Below are positions 9,118-17,844 of a stretch of DNA of 37,481 bases, in pieces. The notes under the pieces are model-generated. The model did not search any database and was not told where the DNA came from. It saw nothing but the letters and a program-made list of their open reading frames with translations. Source of the DNA: CAYSPU01 sp964432995. GTDB taxonomy: Bacteria; Verrucomicrobiota; Verrucomicrobiia; Limisphaerales; JAHDYP01. The first letter of the stretch is position 1. Every line of letters starts with the position of its first letter. The position numbers and the translations under genes were made by a program. The stretch is from contig CAYSPU010000016.1 of the NCBI GenBank assembly GCA_964432995.1, forward strand, positions 1-37,481. The letters are read 5' to 3'.

Positions 9118-10614
9118 ATGACCACCAAGCGAGTGCATCGCCTCTGGGCCGCAGCGATAGCGACCAGCCTGCTGGCGCAGGCTTGCTGGACAGCACCGAG
9201 TGCCGATCCGAACGGCACCGACAGCGTCCAGGTTCGCGGAGAACACACCACCGAGGCACCCAGCGTGCGGATTGCGGTCGATGCTCGCATCGAGCTGATC
9301 AGCCTCATCTTCCGCCTCGCGGGAAATCCCGAATACACGCAAGGGCGGGTGGCCTCCTACAGTGCCGATGTGGAGAAGCAATTCGGCGAGTTCGGCAACC
9401 ATCCAGTCGTGACGTTGGCTCGCCAACTGCGCGCCTCCCGCGGCGTATCGTATGACGCCTGCATGAGCATGGCCGTCCATCTTGCGGATGCTGATGAGCT
9501 GAAATTGCGGCTTCCGCTGGCGCCCTGGCCCGAGGCACTGGATCGGCGGTGGAGCGTCGAGGGTGTGAGCGGTTTTTTGGCGGCGGCCCGGCAGTTCATG
9601 GCGGCCAGTTCGTTTCGGCGGTTCTTCGACCAACATCGCAGCCTCTACGCAACCACGGAGTCGCGTCTGCGCAAGTTAATCGAACAGGAGGCACATTTGG
9701 AATGGTTCCGGGAGTACTTTGGCGAGCGACCACAGGCGGCCTTCATCGTGGTGCCGGCCTTGCTGAACGGCGGCGCCTGCTACGGACCGCGCTTCCGCGG
9801 TGCCGCCGCCCAGGAAGAGCTGTACTGCATCCTCGGGGTGTGGAAGACCGATGCCCAGGGTCTGCCCGAGTTCGCGCGCGACATGCTCAGCACCATCGTC
9901 CACGAGTTCTGTCATTCGTACGCCAACGCCATCATCGACCGGCACGAGCCCGAACTGCGAGCGGCCGGCGAGAAGCTCTATCGGAACGTGGCCACGCGCA
10001 TGCAGTCTCAGGCCTACGGCAATGCCCAGACGATGCTGCGCGAGTCTCTCGTCCGCGCTTGTGTGGTCCGCTATGTCCATCGTTACGACGGGGCTGAGGC
10101 CGCTCGAAAGGCCATCCAGGAAGAGAAGCGGAGAGGATTCACGATGATCGAGGGACTCTCCGATCTCCTGGGCGAGTATGAAGGCCAGCGGGACCGCTAC
10201 CCGACGTTGGAGTCCTTCGCGCCGCGCCTGGTTTCGTTCTGCAATCGGTTTGCAGAGAAAGAGGTCCAAGTCCAAGGCGACTTGGCGGCGCGGCGCCCCA
10301 AGGTAGTCTCTATGACCCCAGCCAATGGGGCAACCGATGTCGATCCCGCGCAGGGTAGCATTACGGTGACCTTCGACCGCCCCATGCGGGACCGTTCCTG
10401 GTCTCTGGTCGGTGGGGGCCCGCACTGCCCGGAAACCACAGGTCGGCCGGCCTACGACGGCACGCGCACGACCTGGACCGTGCCGGTGAAGCTCAAGCCG
10501 GGCTGGGACTACGAGTTCTGGCTTAACTCGGAGAGCTACGATGCCTTCCGCAGCGCGGAGGGTGTCCCGCTCGAGCCGGTCCATGTGGAGTTCAAGACCG
10601 GCAAGAACAAGTAG
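9118..10614 (+). CDS. Exported zincin-like metalloprotease (DUF4932-like) with C-terminal SbsA/Ig-like domain
   Basis: 498 residues. The N-terminus (KRVHRLWAAAIATSLLAQACW) is an export signal. The LAQAC is not a canonical lipobox. The catalytic domain (about 45-385) has TIVHEFCHSYAN: H262, E263 and H266 form an HExxH zinc motif, as in DUF4932-type gluzincin-like proteins. Residues about 393-498 begin PKVVSMTPANGATDVDP and STITV-like strands, the hallmark of a Big_5/SbsA Ig-like domain. The third zinc ligand is not assigned. It probably cleaves extracellular or periplasmic protein. The gene is monocistronic, and the following 500 bp contain only repeats. Confidence 0.7.
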   Translation: MTTKRVHRLWAAAIATSLLAQACWTAPSADPNGTDSVQVRGEHTTEAPSVRIAVDARIELISLIFRLAGNPEYTQGRVASYSADVEKQFGEFGNHPVVTLARQLRASRGVSYDACMSMAVHLADADELKLRLPLAPWPEALDRRWSVEGVSGFLAAARQFMAASSFRRFFDQHRSLYATTESRLRKLIEQEAHLEWFREYFGERPQAAFIVVPALLNGGACYGPRFRGAAAQEELYCILGVWKTDAQGLPEFARDMLSTIVHEFCHSYANAIIDRHEPELRAAGEKLYRNVATRMQSQAYGNAQTMLRESLVRACVVRYVHRYDGAEAARKAIQEEKRRGFTMIEGLSDLLGEYEGQRDRYPTLESFAPRLVSFCNRFAEKEVQVQGDLAARRPKVVSMTPANGATDVDPAQGSITVTFDRPMRDRSWSLVGGGPHCPETTGRPAYDGTRTTWTVPVKLKPGWDYEFWLNSESYDAFRSAEGVPLEPVHVEFKTGKNK

Positions 10615-10702
10615 GAGTCGCAGCCAAGCCATTCCTTGGTCGCGTATCAGACCCTGGACCGTGGCACATCCCCAGCCGCAGCCTGGGGCATACACCTGGT
10701 TG

Positions 10703-10810
10703 CTGCGGGTCAAGACGACCCGCGGTCCGGAAGGGCCGGTTGACGGTCGCAAGTGGATGGGCGATCGAAAGCCCGCAAGGTTCCGGGCCGCGGCTCCTCT
10801 CGAGCCGCAG
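10703..10810 (+). repeat. Dispersed repeat family R3, copy 1
   Basis: Starts CTGCGGGTCaaGACGACCCGC (a palindrome), continues GGTCCGGAAGG, and ends GGGCCGCGGCTCCTCTCGAG plus CCGCAG, itself an inverted repeat (GCGGCT/AGCCGC). The same ends in the same orientation occur at 19231-19335, with a diverged centre. Confidence 0.75.
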
Positions 10811-11122
10811 TTCGGTGGTCATTGGTGTCCGGAGGGTTCTTCATCGGTCGCGGGTCCTGTGGCCGGGGACGGGCGCACGTTGGTTGTTTGGCGTCGAGAG
10901 GTTCACGGGCGTTTTCTCCCTCGGGGGCGCCGCGTTGCACGCAGCCCGAAGCGCAGTCACCGTTCACTGTTCCTCTGGTCGGCAACAAGCCGGCGCTCCG
11001 CCTCCGCTTGGCACTCTCGGCGGTCGACGAGCGGAGTCCGCAGCCGTAGCCGTCCCTTCCGAGCGCAGCCCTCACCAAAAGCACACGTGACGCGCCGTCC
11101 GCAGCGGGGTCCAAGAGATCAG
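10811..11122. other. Intergenic repeat debris, no gene
   Basis: Contains GCCGCGTTGCACGCAGCCCG, the inverse of a block at 23147-23168 (GGGCCGCGTGCAACGCGGC), and CAACAAGCCGGCGCTCCGCC, the inverse of a block near 15820. No start with a ribosome binding site, and the codon pattern is not protein-like. It probably also contains the promoter of the S41 protease gene. Confidence 0.5.
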
Positions 11123-13435
11123 ATGAAATCACCGGGGTTCTATGGAGCGATATGCGCCGGCGGGTTCCTTGCCATCGCGATCCACGCCTTCGCCGCGGAA
11201 GTGCAGAGCCCATCCGTTCCTCGAAGCGCCATCGGCTTCACCAACGCGGACTTCGAGCTGGGCGCACCAGGCGAGTTGGGGCCCGGTTGGTTTGTTCCGA
11301 AGGTGTTGGCCGATGCGGGATTCAGCGCGGTGCTGACGACGAATCAACCGGCCCAAGGCCGGCGCTGTCTCGAGCTGCGCTGGCCCGGCGGCCAAACGCC
11401 CCCTGCCAACCTGTTTGCCAACGTGATGCAGCGCCTGGACGCCACTCCTTGGCGCGGCCGCAGCATCCGCGTCACTGCCGCCATCCGGGTGGCTGCGGGC
11501 AAGCCTGGCGGCCGTGCGCAGATGTGGCTGCGCGTCGACCGGCCCGGCGGCATGGGTGCCTTCGACAACATGAACAACCGGCCAGTGGTCAGCGCGAGTT
11601 GGGCGGACTACTCGATCACCGCCGATGTGGCCGAGGATGCCAGCACCATCAACCTTGGGCTGATGGCGCACGCTGGCGCCATGGCCTGGTGGGACGACAT
11701 CCGAGTCGAGTTACAGAGCGAGTTCCAGACCCTCCGCGATCCACCGCACGCTCTCTCGGAGACCGGGCTCAGCAACCTGGTCGCCTTCAGCCGTCTGCTC
11801 GGCTGTGTCCGCCACTTCCACCCGAGCGATCAGGCGGCGTCGAATGACTGGTTCAGGTTCGTTGTGAAAGCACTCCCCACGATCGAAGCGGCCAAGACTG
11901 CGGAGGCGCTGGCGATGCGGTTGGAAACGGAGTTCCGCCGGGTGGCGCCGACCGTGCGGGTCTGTCCCAGCGGCGTCGAGCCCGCACTGCCCCGCGAGTT
12001 GGTCCGGCCCCCGGACGCGGCATCGGCCAGAGTACGCTTCTGGGAGCACGTCGGCTATAGGCAGGACGATTCGTCTGCCGGAGCCGCCTTCGTCTACAGC
12101 AGTCAGCGGCGCAGCCTGAGCGCGGCAGATCTGGGAACGCTTCCTACCTACGCGCAGCCGACCAACGTCTACCGTGCGCGGCTGGGAGCAGGTGTGATGG
12201 CCCTGGTGCCGACCGCCGTATTCACTGACGACCACGGCACCGTTCCCCACGTTGAACCCGAGGCCGGCGGCGTGGACCCGGGGCTCAGGTTTGGTGTAGA
12301 CCATCGCGGGGCGCGGCTGGCCACGGTGATGTTGGCGTGGAACATCCTCCAGCACTTCTACCCTTACTTCGACGTTGTCGACACCGACTGGTCGACCGAG
12401 CTGGAGCACGCCCTCCGCAAAGCCGCCACCGATGCGGGTGAAGCAGAATTCTACCGGACGCTGAACCGGCTGATTGCGGCCCTGCAGGATGGACACGGCA
12501 CGCTGAGTGGACCCGGTATGCCCGTGGGAGGCCCGCTCCCGATCCGCGTCGAACTGATCGAGGAGCGCTTGGTCGTGGTCGCCGTGGCCACCAACGTCAC
12601 CACAGTGCGACCCGGCGACGTGGTCGAGAGCATCGAGGGCGTGCCGGCGCGGGCGGCGTATGACGAATTGGCCGGGCAAGTATCCGCGGCTACGCCACAG
12701 CGCCGGAAACAGGTCGCCTATCGGTTCGGGTGGGGACCGCCAGGCAGCGAGGTGAAGCTGCAGGTGCGCGGCCCGAACGCCACCGTGCGCGAGGTGACGC
12801 TGGCGCGGGTGGACCCTCCTTCGACGCTATCCTTCCCGCGCCCGCCCAAGGTGCATGAGATTCGGCCGGGCGTGGTCTACGTGGACATCACGCGTTTGAC
12901 CGACACGGAATTCAAGGAATCGTTACCGAGTTTGGCTCAGGCAAAGGGACTCGTGTTCGACCTTCGAGGGTATCCCACCGGTTCCGCTAGCTGGCTCGGT
13001 CATCTCTCCCGCGAACCGCTGCAATGCGCACATTGGAACATTGCCAAACAACATCGGCCGGATCGATCCGACGTCGAGTGGACGACCTCGCGCTGGAGCA
13101 TTCCGCCCGCCGAACCGCTTTTCACGACGAACCGCGTCTTCCTCACGGACGGTTCCGCCATCAGCTATGCCGAAACCGTCATGGGCATCATCGAAGCCTA
13201 TGGCCTCGGGGAGATTATTGGCGAGCCAACAGCGGGGACCAACGGGAACGTCGTGCAGAACGATCTGCCGCTGGGTTACCGCATGCTCTGGACGGGAATG
13301 AAGGTGCTCAAACACGACGGCAGCCGGCACCACGGAGTCGGCATCCGCCCCACCGTGCCGGTCGCTCCAACCCTCGAAGGCATCCGCCAAGGTCGCGACG
13401 AACCACTCGAACGCGCGCTTGAGCGCCTGCGATGA
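11123..13435 (+). CDS. Secreted S41-family (tricorn/C-terminal-processing-like) serine protease
   Basis: 770 residues from ATG 11123, with a signal peptide (FYGAICAGGFLAIAIHAFA). Residues about 35-195 are a CBM-like jelly roll (FTNADFELG ... WWDDIRVEL). Two helical segments look duplicated: LVAFSRLLGCVRHFHP near 212 and VMLAWNILQHFYPYFD near 402. They are the N-terminal helical domain seen before the PDZ region in S41 enzymes. A PDZ-like part follows DGHGTLSG, then KGLVFDLRGYPTG and the nucleophile strand LTDGSAISYAETV with S681. The lysine of CtpA/Tsp (GEPTFGKG) is a threonine here (GEPTAGTNG), so it belongs with the tricorn-like branch. An alternative much longer reading into the upstream repeats is rejected. 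Confidence 0.8.
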   Translation: MKSPGFYGAICAGGFLAIAIHAFAAEVQSPSVPRSAIGFTNADFELGAPGELGPGWFVPKVLADAGFSAVLTTNQPAQGRRCLELRWPGGQTPPANLFANVMQRLDATPWRGRSIRVTAAIRVAAGKPGGRAQMWLRVDRPGGMGAFDNMNNRPVVSASWADYSITADVAEDASTINLGLMAHAGAMAWWDDIRVELQSEFQTLRDPPHALSETGLSNLVAFSRLLGCVRHFHPSDQAASNDWFRFVVKALPTIEAAKTAEALAMRLETEFRRVAPTVRVCPSGVEPALPRELVRPPDAASARVRFWEHVGYRQDDSSAGAAFVYSSQRRSLSAADLGTLPTYAQPTNVYRARLGAGVMALVPTAVFTDDHGTVPHVEPEAGGVDPGLRFGVDHRGARLATVMLAWNILQHFYPYFDVVDTDWSTELEHALRKAATDAGEAEFYRTLNRLIAALQDGHGTLSGPGMPVGGPLPIRVELIEERLVVVAVATNVTTVRPGDVVESIEGVPARAAYDELAGQVSAATPQRRKQVAYRFGWGPPGSEVKLQVRGPNATVREVTLARVDPPSTLSFPRPPKVHEIRPGVVYVDITRLTDTEFKESLPSLAQAKGLVFDLRGYPTGSASWLGHLSREPLQCAHWNIAKQHRPDRSDVEWTTSRWSIPPAEPLFTTNRVFLTDGSAISYAETVMGIIEAYGLGEIIGEPTAGTNGNVVQNDLPLGYRMLWTGMKVLKHDGSRHHGVGIRPTVPVAPTLEGIRQGRDEPLERALERLR

Positions 13436-13585
13436 GTAGCATTGTCCGCCGTGGCCCGATCTACCGGCGGGCGCTGTTTCACAGAAATCAGCACGCGATT
13501 GACGACGATGCCTTGGTTTACCCTGCGCTCGACGTGGGGCCTACCTGCCGCTGAGGGTCACGCCGACGTTGAAGATGCCACATCC

Positions 13586-13640
13586 TCAGTCCTCAATCCC
13601 TAATGCCCATTGCGGATTTGCGATTGGGGATTTCGGATCG
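13586..13640. repeat. A/T-rich short-word repeat (AATCCctaATGCCCATT type)
   Basis: Short words such as CCTCAATCCC, GGATTTGCGA and TTGGGGATTTCGGAT alternate. The same vocabulary reappears as an inverted repeat at 20974-21056. It is far lower in GC than the neighbouring sequence. Confidence 0.6.
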
Positions 13641-13665
13641 CAGCAGATGCCTGCTGCCACCCACC

Positions 13666-13713
13666 GGTTCATGGAACGGCCTGACATCCAGAGTCTGGAC
13701 GCGCGTTGGACCC
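13666..13713 (+). repeat. Dispersed repeat family R4, copy 1
   Basis: GGTTCATGGAACGGCCTGAC, then ATCCAGAGTCTGGACGCGCG, then TTGGACCCA. The same block occurs with scattered substitutions at 17895-17942, and the first part recurs inverted near 20950. It immediately precedes R1 copy 2. Confidence 0.7.
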
Positions 13714-13737
13714 ACGAATCTGAACGAAAGCGCGCAA

Positions 13738-13819
13738 GGTAGGGACGCCCGGCTCGGGCGTCCGCGAAGAGCACCGACCTCTGTCTGCAACTGACGGACG
13801 CGCGCGGCCGCGCGTCCTT
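13738..13819 (+). repeat. Dispersed repeat family R1, copy 2
   Basis: Begins GGTAGGGACGCCC with the perfect palindrome GACGCCCGgctCGGGCGTC, then GCGAAGAGCACC, GACCTCTGTC, and a second palindrome around GACGCGCGCGGCCGCGCGTC. It shares block order with 17574-17660, where the next repeat downstream is also an R2 copy. Confidence 0.8.
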
Positions 13820-13848
13820 AGCTGCTGCTGATGGTTACCCTGAAATCT

Positions 13849-13930
13849 GGTAGGGCGCGACCTCCGGGCGCGCCGGAAGAACGTTCCGGGTTGGATGCGC
13901 TTGCGGCGCCCTCGGAGAGGTCGCCCTACC
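13849..13930. repeat. Dispersed repeat family R2, copy 2
   Basis: Begins GGTAGGGCGCGACCTCCGGG, contains GCGCCGGAAGAACG and GTTGGATGCGC, and ends CTCGGAGAGGTCGCCCTACC. It is the reverse complement arrangement of 8864-8969. Confidence 0.8.
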
Positions 13931-14111
13931 TTTCGCGCGAAGTGGCATTCACGGAGAGCTCTGACTTCCAACAGTATGGTGGGCAGTAGGTCCATGGACT
14001 CTGTAGCGGCGGCTTCCCAGCCGGCATGACGCCGACAGGAATGTCGGCGCCACGGTTCGTGGAAAACGTCTGGGCTGTGCCCTGAGGGGCGTAGCGCCCG
14101 CGGTCACTTCT

Positions 14112-14195
14112 CTACGACTTTAGCTTCTCCAGCGCCTTTGCGGTGCGGTCGGCCTCGTAGCCGTACCAAGCATCGATCACCTTGCCTGGACGTCT
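14112..14195 (-). pseudogene. C-terminal remnant of a thioredoxin/TlpA (redoxin) family protein
   Basis: Minus strand encodes RRPGKVIDAWYGYEADRTAK then ALEKLKS and a TAG stop (14112-14114). The pattern 'G-K-V-x-D-x-W-x-G-Y-x-x-x-x-x-x-A-L-x-K-L' matches, from memory, the last strand and helix of TlpA/AhpC-TSA proteins. Nothing upstream encodes the CxxC active site. The fragment is in frame with the MlrC-like gene and directly follows its TGA stop, so readthrough would append 27 residues. Most likely it is the tail of a gene removed by deletion. Confidence 0.5.
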
Positions 14196-15719
14196 TCATG
14201 ATGGGGCGGCAGATTCTGGGTCGAACGCCGTATCCGGCTCGAAAGGAAACACGGGCCGGCGCCGGCGCGCGTAGGTCAGACGCTCGAGGCGCATATCCCC
14301 GGCGCCGGGCGTCAACAACATCATGTACCGCGGCGCGATGCGCGTCAGACCGGGATACAGGTAGCCCTCTTTCACCACGACTAGTTTGCGGCTCAAGGGA
14401 TCGATCCCGCAGGTCTCGAACTGGCTCGGGTCGGTGAACGCCGTCGGACCCGCTGCCAGGATCACTTCCACGCCGTCGATGCGGCCGACCACCTGCCGCC
14501 GGTCGGCAATCAATCGCACCACCTCGACTTCCGCCTCGAGTGGCGGGCCGTGACGCTTCTCGATGGTAGCGCCGATCGAGAGGCGCAGCTTCTTGCCGGC
14601 GCCGGCTTCGAAGCAGTTGGCGACCGCAGCCGCGTCGTTGATCCCGGCGACGACCGCGCTCCGCACTTTGCGTTCGACAAGATGCCGCAAGACGACCGGC
14701 AGATCCCCCGGGGTGCTGGCCGTGACGTTATCCCCGCTGTCCGTCAGGAACACGGTGGATTCCTTCGCCGCCAGCGCGCGGGTCACACCTTCTTCGAGTT
14801 CGGCGGTTTCGCAGCCATAGGCAAACTGGCGCCGTGCCGCCCAGATCATGCCCGCAAGGTAAACGGCCGCCGCCCGCGCCGCCGCCCGCGAGCCATCGGC
14901 CGTGATCATCACGGACATCCCCGTGTCCGCCGAGTCGGTCCAGGCGCATCCCACAAAGAGCGTGGCGGCGAGGATCCTCGCGTCTTGGCCGGGGACGCCT
15001 TCGCGCTCGACACGTCGCGCCTCCTCTACGAGGGAGCCGAAGGGTTCGGCCGTCGTCATCGCCTTTTCGCCCTGGACGATGACCGGAATGGGCAACACAT
15101 AGGACACCGGCCGCGCCTTGCCCGCCAAGGTGTCGAGGAGAATGCGTTCCGCCAGTTCGGCCGTCTGCGCGCCATCGGTGTGCGGGGCGGTCTTGAGTCC
15201 GACCAGGATGTCGCCGAACTGGGCCAGTCGCGCTGGGATGTTGCCGTGCAGGTCGAACGTGCACGCGATCGGCACCTTCGATCCGACGATCCCGCGCACG
15301 GCCTGGACCAACTCGGTTTCGGCGGGGCCCACCCCTTCGGCGAACATTGCCCCGTGCAGACGCAGGAAGACGGCGTCGACCGGCAGCGCGGCGCGGATCG
15401 AAGCCAGGACCTTCTCCATGGCCTCGCGGCAGGCGGCCTCGGTGATGGTTCCGCCACCGGCCGGACGCGCGTGTACGCCGGGCAAGACGACCATGCCGTT
15501 CTCTTGCCAGCCCGCGAGCCGGAGAGCACCGGCCGCCGCATAAGAGTAGCTCCGCGTGGTCACGGGATGGAAGGTGTTCGTCTCGTGAGAAAAGCCGGCG
15601 ACGCAGACGCGTTTGGCGGTCGCGGCCGCAGCCAGGGCATTCCCGAGACCGAAACCGGTCGCCGCCGTAACGGCAAGCGTCTGCCGGAGGAACTCACGGC
15701 GGGGCGTTGGGGAATTCAC
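14196..15719 (-). CDS. MlrC-like (microcystinase C / DUF1485) metallohydrolase with Tat signal
   Basis: 507 residues from GTG 15719, with no clear ribosome binding site; GTG 15725 is also in frame. The N-terminus PTPRREFLRQTLAVTAATGF is a twin-arginine signal. The MlrC zinc ligands are visible: E46 in FSHETNTF, D156 and H158 in FDLHGN, and H180 in APHTD. RLHGAMFAEG and the C-terminal MlrC domain (VVAGINDAAAVANCFEAGAG; KLVVVKEGYLYPGLTRIAPR; ending in the typical RLERLTYARRRRP) are intact. Family members hydrolyse linear peptides such as opened microcystin, but most are of unknown substrate. The sequence further upstream is repeat, so the longest reading is rejected. Confidence 0.85.
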   Translation of the reverse strand: MNSPTPRREFLRQTLAVTAATGFGLGNALAAAATAKRVCVAGFSHETNTFHPVTTRSYSYAAAGALRLAGWQENGMVVLPGVHARPAGGGTITEAACREAMEKVLASIRAALPVDAVFLRLHGAMFAEGVGPAETELVQAVRGIVGSKVPIACTFDLHGNIPARLAQFGDILVGLKTAPHTDGAQTAELAERILLDTLAGKARPVSYVLPIPVIVQGEKAMTTAEPFGSLVEEARRVEREGVPGQDARILAATLFVGCAWTDSADTGMSVMITADGSRAAARAAAVYLAGMIWAARRQFAYGCETAELEEGVTRALAAKESTVFLTDSGDNVTASTPGDLPVVLRHLVERKVRSAVVAGINDAAAVANCFEAGAGKKLRLSIGATIEKRHGPPLEAEVEVVRLIADRRQVVGRIDGVEVILAAGPTAFTDPSQFETCGIDPLSRKLVVVKEGYLYPGLTRIAPRYMMLLTPGAGDMRLERLTYARRRRPVFPFEPDTAFDPESAAPS

Positions 15720-16001
15720 GGGCACAGCATGCGGCGAACCCCGACGACAGGCAAGACGGCAGCGGCGACCACCGGCCAGACCATTAAGAGTCCGACCCCT
15801 GGTCCGGCAGCGGCAGCGCCGGCTTGTTGCCGGCCACAGTCGTATGCATCCGGGCCCCGCGCCGAGCGGGGCGCTCCGCCAACCGCCCGGTTCCGGAGGC
15901 TTCAGGAACACGTCGGGCCACGCGGCTCTTGCCAGCCGCGATAGCGGGCCCAACGCGACGCGCCTCCCTGTCCTCAGATCCGCCAACGCGACTGGCGTGG
16001 G
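15720..16001. other. Non-coding repeat-bearing spacer
   Basis: Contains GCGCCGGCTTGTTGCCGGCC (a hairpin, near 15818), whose inverse occurs near 10985, and other palindromic GC-rich blocks up to the stop of the TfoX-like gene. No gene seen. Confidence 0.5.
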
Positions 16002-16349
16002 TCAACTGGACGAAAATAACTTCGCGGAGCGGCGCCGAGTGTGAAAGGGCTCCGAGGCCACACCGAGTCTCTCCTCGTACTTTTGCCAGAGCGCTTCTCG
16101 GTGATTCTTGGGGATGGCATGCCACCGGACTCCTCGAATGGCGCCCTCCAGTGCCGCCAGCATACTCCGGCACGGCGGATCCTCCGGTCGGACGCTACGA
16201 ATGCGAAGAGCGGCGGCGACGGACCCAACCCGCTTCAGCTCGCCCGGCGTCCGAATCCCCACCCTGCAAAGCAGGTCCGCCGTCTCGTTTCCCAGATTCG
16301 GAAGCGCAGTCAGCAGCTCTGTATTTCGGGTGGATCTCGGTTTTGGCAT
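16002..16349 (-). CDS. TfoX C-terminal-domain protein
   Basis: 115 residues from ATG 16349. Residues about 8-85 (LLTALPNLGNETADLLCRVG, then IRTPGELKRVGSVAAALRI, then MLAALEGAIRGVRWHAIP) match the TfoX_C helix-hairpin-helix-like domain, with its 'N-L-G-x-x-x-A-x-x-L-x-x-x-G-I' start and 'L-x-A-L-E-G-A-x-x-G-x-x-W' end. This domain occurs alone or behind the TfoX N-domain of the competence regulator Sxy. Alone it is of unknown role, possibly nucleic-acid binding. The tail is basic. The more upstream reading overlaps the next plus-strand gene and is rejected. Confidence 0.75.
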   Translation of the reverse strand: MPKPRSTRNTELLTALPNLGNETADLLCRVGIRTPGELKRVGSVAAALRIRSVRPEDPPCRSMLAALEGAIRGVRWHAIPKNHREALWQKYEERLGVASEPFHTRRRSAKLFSSS

Positions 16350-16529
16350 GAAGTGAGACTGGCCGGAAACGGCTAAGGGCGCAAGGCCGTGGAAGTGGCA
16401 GTTGCCGACCGAGTGGTCGACGGGCCCTTCGAGTTCTTTGCTTCGTTGCCGTCGTCTCGTTCCGGGAGGGGCGTCACCTGGACAATGTCCTGATGCTATC
16501 CCTGTAGCAGCAGAGCAGTCTACGAGGCC

Positions 16530-17486
16530 GTGGGGGCCCGCACGGTCTGGCTGCGGTTCGGGCTGTTTCGCGGGCAACGGTTCTGCCCGCCCACCAGCCA
16601 GAGTGGGGGCATTTCCAAGACGCAGGTCGACCAGGTCCCTGTACCGGAATGGGCGTTCACCGCACTGGAGCTGCCCGTCCAGAAGCGCCACTTCCGCTAT
16701 GCGGACATGCTCTATCCGAACGGCCGGTTCAAAGACCACTGGCGGGCGGGCCAGTCGGTCTCAGATGTGAGTCAGGCCGAGACCAAGCTCTGGTTCTACT
16801 TCCTGGGGGCCTCGTTCATCGACCTGGGAATCGAGGCCATCCACTTCGGACAGACAGAACTGATGGACCACAACGATCGGCGGCTCGACCACTACTCCCA
16901 AGTGCTCACCCTGATCCGGGCGCATGCGGCGACACACGCCCGTCGGCATATGGTGCTCTGCGATTCCCACGTCCTCAGTGGCGGCCTCGTCCGCGGCGGA
17001 CAACTGCTCATGGACTTTCACTCGTTCCCGCTGCGCATCATGGAAGTTCCGGACAAACCCCAGGAAGCAATCCTCAAGGTCGGTTTTTCGGACGGCATTT
17101 ACGGGAGGAGTAAAGGCGGTCGCACCCCCAGCGGGTGGACGTGCGTACATCTCCCCTATCTGGTGGAGATCGACAACTGGGGCGTCAGCGACCAGCCCGG
17201 GCAGGCGCAGGCCGGCGGCATTCGGATCTGGGGCTACGACGGGATCACCCGGTTCGCGCACCAGCCGCCCGAGTATCGGAGTTGGTGGTTGCGCTATGCC
17301 TGGGACTGGGTGCGGCAGACGGACCCCAACGGCCACATGCAGATGCCCGGCAGCCGCACACTCCGTTCACCGCTCGACCACAAGCGCCGGTACTACGCCA
17401 ACGCCCGCAGTTCGGCCATGCCGGATGGATTCGGGGACGAAGCAACCATTCGCGCCATCTGGGCCGCCGATCTCTCCCGACGGTGA
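16530..17486 (+). CDS. Hypothetical protein, probably 5'-truncated
   Basis: 318 residues from a GTG without a signal peptide or a convincing ribosome binding site. The body is rich in aromatic and histidine residues: FRYADMLYPNGRFKDHWRAG, KLWFYFLGASFIDLGIEAIH and ARRHMVLCDSHVLSGGLVRG. It ends in a natural-looking C-terminus. The run 'F-L-G-A-x-F-I-D-L-G-I-E-A-I-H-F-G-Q' suggests a TIM-barrel strand and loop, as in glycosidase-like proteins. The weak first 40 residues and the lack of an export signal among many exported neighbours suggest that the original N-terminus is lost. Family not recognised. Confidence 0.5.
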   Translation: MGARTVWLRFGLFRGQRFCPPTSQSGGISKTQVDQVPVPEWAFTALELPVQKRHFRYADMLYPNGRFKDHWRAGQSVSDVSQAETKLWFYFLGASFIDLGIEAIHFGQTELMDHNDRRLDHYSQVLTLIRAHAATHARRHMVLCDSHVLSGGLVRGGQLLMDFHSFPLRIMEVPDKPQEAILKVGFSDGIYGRSKGGRTPSGWTCVHLPYLVEIDNWGVSDQPGQAQAGGIRIWGYDGITRFAHQPPEYRSWWLRYAWDWVRQTDPNGHMQMPGSRTLRSPLDHKRRYYANARSSAMPDGFGDEATIRAIWAADLSRR

Positions 17487-17573
17487 AACGCCGAGTCTCC
17501 GGATCTTGCCCTGGACAGTCTCCATCCGCCGGGACGCGCGCGCTGGTACCATGAACCTGGATGATAACGCGGC

Positions 17574-17660
17574 AGGTAGGGACGCCCGGCTCAGGCGTCC
17601 GCAAAGCGAGCCCACCTCTGCCTGGGACTGGCAGACGCGCGAGGCCGCGCGTCCCCACCT
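17574..17660 (+). repeat. Dispersed repeat family R1, copy 3
   Basis: GGTAGGGACGCCCGGCTCAG then GCGTCCGCAAAG, CCCACCTCTGCC, and the second palindrome GACGCGCGAGGCCGCGCGTC. It is nearly collinear with 13738-13819. Confidence 0.8.
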
Positions 17661-17674
17661 GCCGCTGGCGATTC

Positions 17675-17752
17675 ATGAAACGCCTCCGGGGGCGCCGGAA
17701 GATCGTGCCAGGTTGGATACTCTTTCGGCGCCCTCGGAGAGGGCGCCCTACC
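17675..17752. repeat. Dispersed repeat family R2, copy 3
   Basis: Runs from CATGAAACGCCTCCGG through GGCGCCGGAAGATCG and GGTTGGATAC to CCCTCGGAGAGGGCGCCCTA plus CC. It sits 14 nt after R1 copy 3, as R2 copy 2 follows R1 copy 2. Confidence 0.75.
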
Positions 17753-17844
17753 TTTCATGCGGAGTGGTATCGCGAACGGGCAGGGGCATCCATGAGAAGG
17801 CTTCACTTGCCTCCGCACGCACCCGGCGGTCATGAAGCCGACAC

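Noticed and set aside
10541..11122. In-frame upstream extension of the S41 protease
   Set aside because: It overlaps the end of the preceding gene and runs through an R3 repeat; the signal peptide starts cleanly at 11123.
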